Positions 62,586 through 64,000 of a DNA stretch of 64,000 nucleotides are shown piece by piece. A program made the position numbers and the translations under genes. Below the pieces are notes generated by a model. The model searched no databases. It had not been told where the DNA came from and was given only the letters and a program-made list of their open reading frames with translations. Origin of the DNA: Pyrocephalus nanus (lineage: Eukaryota; Chordata; Aves; Passeriformes; Tyrannidae); contig CM076279.1 of NCBI GenBank assembly GCA_038380795.1, forward strand, positions 4,913,001-4,977,000, read 5' to 3'. Positions within the stretch are counted from its first letter, which is position 1; every line of letters begins with the position of its first letter.

Positions 62586-62597
62586 ACACACACACAC
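62586..62597. repeat. (AC)6 dinucleotide run
   Basis: Six AC units; a borderline microsatellite. Confidence 0.8.
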
Positions 62598-62819
62598 TTC
62601 AACATGAATTCATTAACATTTTGGGGACAAAAGGGAGGGACAAGAGGGATCATCTCCTCAGAGCTCTGCATCTTGGGAAAGCAACTCACAGGAGCACTTG
62701 ACTCTAAAATCCCTGCTGCAAATTAAAAACTGGATCAGTACGATCCCTGGGGCATTTTACAGGATATTTTACGTGGTTTCTCTGGAAGCAACACATCAGA
62801 GCAAACTGCCCATCTTGAC

Positions 62820-63230
62820 AGGGCAATGATTTAACATGATTTAACCTTCACCTTTAAATATCTGAACGAGATACACAGGCATTTAATTGGCATAATAGCA
62901 AGTTATATGTTTGTTATTGATTAACACACTTACTAAAGGTCAACTAGTATTTTAAGCACTTTGCAAATACAGTGTGTATTCTAATTATCCTGAAGGACTT
63001 GTAATTATTTTGTTAAATGTCAATTAAATGCAAAAACATTTCTTACCATCCCGACACTATCTGTTACAAAGTGTACAACTTTCTGCTTTATTGTTCATGT
63101 AATTTTCAGACAATTACTTTGCAATTAGATTGACCTCTCATCTAAAACTGCAATACACCATGTCTAATTATGGTTTAGGTTAAAACCCATAAACAACAGT
63201 CTATCAAACCATTACTTCACATGAGACCAC
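62820..63230. promoter_or_regulatory. Candidate conserved noncoding element, homeodomain-site rich
   Basis: About 400 bp without simple repeats and with an unusual density of TAAT and CAAT(T)A cores: ATTTAATTGGC, TTGATTAAC, TCTAATTATC, TGTAATTATTT, GTCAATTAAATG, GACAATTAC, GCAATTAGATTG and GTCTAATTATGG. It also has CAAAGTG- and GTAAT-type sites. Neighbouring AT-rich DNA has fewer such cores. The pattern resembles deeply conserved developmental enhancers bound by homeodomain proteins. No alignment was possible, so conservation is inferred. Confidence 0.3.
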
Positions 63231-64000
63231 ATGGGAGAGAAGGGACATTTCCACTTCCAAGGGTTTTGGTGGTGGTTTCAACTAAGTAATTTAAAGACAA
63301 AGCTACTTATTGTCACTAATAGCCCTCCCTGAACTTGCCACATACATCTCAAGTGTTCCCTCCCTTTTGGGAGCTCTACAATCAGGGAACTCGTGTTCAC
63401 CTTCAAGGCCTTGATACGACCTGAACTACAGATTTCTGTAGACCACAAAAAGTCTAAACCCGACATTGAAAGGCACTACTGAGGCAATGATACTCTTTAT
63501 TGATTAGCCACTAATTATCAGCTCCCTGAGAGCTGACTGCAAACTTACCAACTTAAAGGTCAAACACAAATTCCTTCCAATAAAAACAGTTACAAACCTG
63601 GCACAGTTTGTAGTGTATTGTTTCATTATGACTCCCTTGGGATCAGAAATATCAGTGGCAAAAGGGAAGAGAGGACATGCTAAAGAGAGCTTTGGCTTTA
63701 TCTGGTGTGCCAGGGGGATATTCTGTTAGAATGTTCTAGTTCTGTGTTCAGCCGCTCTCCAAGGGCTGTGCAGGTCGCTGGCATTTGACAGGTGTCATCT
63801 CACAGTGGAAACAACAGCCCTTCTGCTCTAAACTGCTATTAAACTGGGCTTAAATTATTAAATTTTATTAATCTTCCATAAGATGATAAATCTCAGCCTT
63901 GTCTTCTTACCTGAGGGAGGGGGGGCTCCTTTACAGAAGGACCTTGAGCCATTCTAATAAAATAAAATTTTAATGTAAATATTTTTATTTTATACATGCC
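63231..64000. other. Gene-free unique sequence to window end
   Basis: No gene found. At 63786-63797 lies a perfect TALE-homeodomain dimer site (see separate entry). The last 40 bases contain several overlapping AATAAA hexamers, but they sit in plain AT-rich DNA with no identifiable transcript, so no polyadenylation site is called. Confidence 0.65.
63786..63797. promoter_or_regulatory. TGIF/PKNOX/MEIS-type dimer site TGACAGGTGTCA
   Basis: The 12-mer TGACAGGTGTCA is the in-vitro consensus (TGACAGSTGTCA) for dimers of TALE homeodomain proteins of the TGIF, PKNOX and MEIS classes. It also contains a CAGGTG E-box. An exact 12-bp match (allowing S at one position) is improbable by chance at any given place, but function depends on context that cannot be seen here. 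Confidence 0.4.

Larger units (their letters stand above)
55341..62819. other. Gene-free unique sequence
   Basis: No gene found. Open frames are at most 110 codons. Simple tracts include an 18-base T-run at 56300-56317, an A/C-rich tract at 56701-56731, TATT units at 58521-58539 and a short AC run at 62586-62597. The remainder is AT-rich, non-repetitive and uninformative by eye. Confidence 0.65.

Noticed and set aside
63955..64000. AATAAA hexamers as a polyadenylation signal
   Set aside because: They occur in plain AT-rich DNA with no identifiable transcript or downstream GU-rich element.

Overview
This window is vertebrate nuclear DNA, and its repeats point to a songbird (Passeriformes). 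The strongest lineage marker lies on the minus strand at about 30870-31014. It is a short interspersed element with a tRNA-Ile(AAT)-like head and a CR1-like tail, which is the architecture of the zebra-finch family TguSINE1. Two CR1 LINE remnants (about 18400-18487, minus; about 55255-55340, plus) fit a bird genome. The sparse repeats, the low CpG content and the many short A/T-rich tracts also fit. Host group is well supported; species and chromosome are not.

I find no protein-coding gene. All open frames are short (the longest is 189 codons and runs through an A-rich and AACC simple repeat). They overlap one another on both strands, and none shows a domain I recognise. I saw no rRNA, functional tRNA, CRISPR array, operon or intact mobile element. 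The window is best described as intergenic or deep-intronic DNA; the sequence alone cannot decide which.

Layout. 1-3960: unique AT-rich DNA with an A-run and an AACC microsatellite. 3964-4302: a degenerate interstitial telomeric repeat, the most distinctive structure here, followed after 14 bp by a perfect 11-bp hairpin. 4345-18400: unique DNA with an 18-bp palindrome and several homopolymer tracts. 18400-30870: a CR1 fragment, a 14-bp perfect hairpin and a candidate 42-nt exon flanked by good splice signals. 30870-43000: the tRNA-derived SINE, then stretches that look like conserved noncoding elements. One of these has two POU-dimer-like palindromes and a perfect CRE. 43000-62800: mostly unremarkable, with small repeats and a second CR1 scrap. 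62800-64000: a homeodomain-site-rich stretch and a perfect TALE-homeodomain dimer site.

No genes can be shown to work together. If the regulatory-looking stretches are real, the window resembles a gene-poor regulatory landscape around a developmental gene lying outside it. That is inference from motif content only, without alignment. I found no convincing new biological system. The best leads are the telomeric island with its hairpin, the candidate microexon, and the POU/CRE region.
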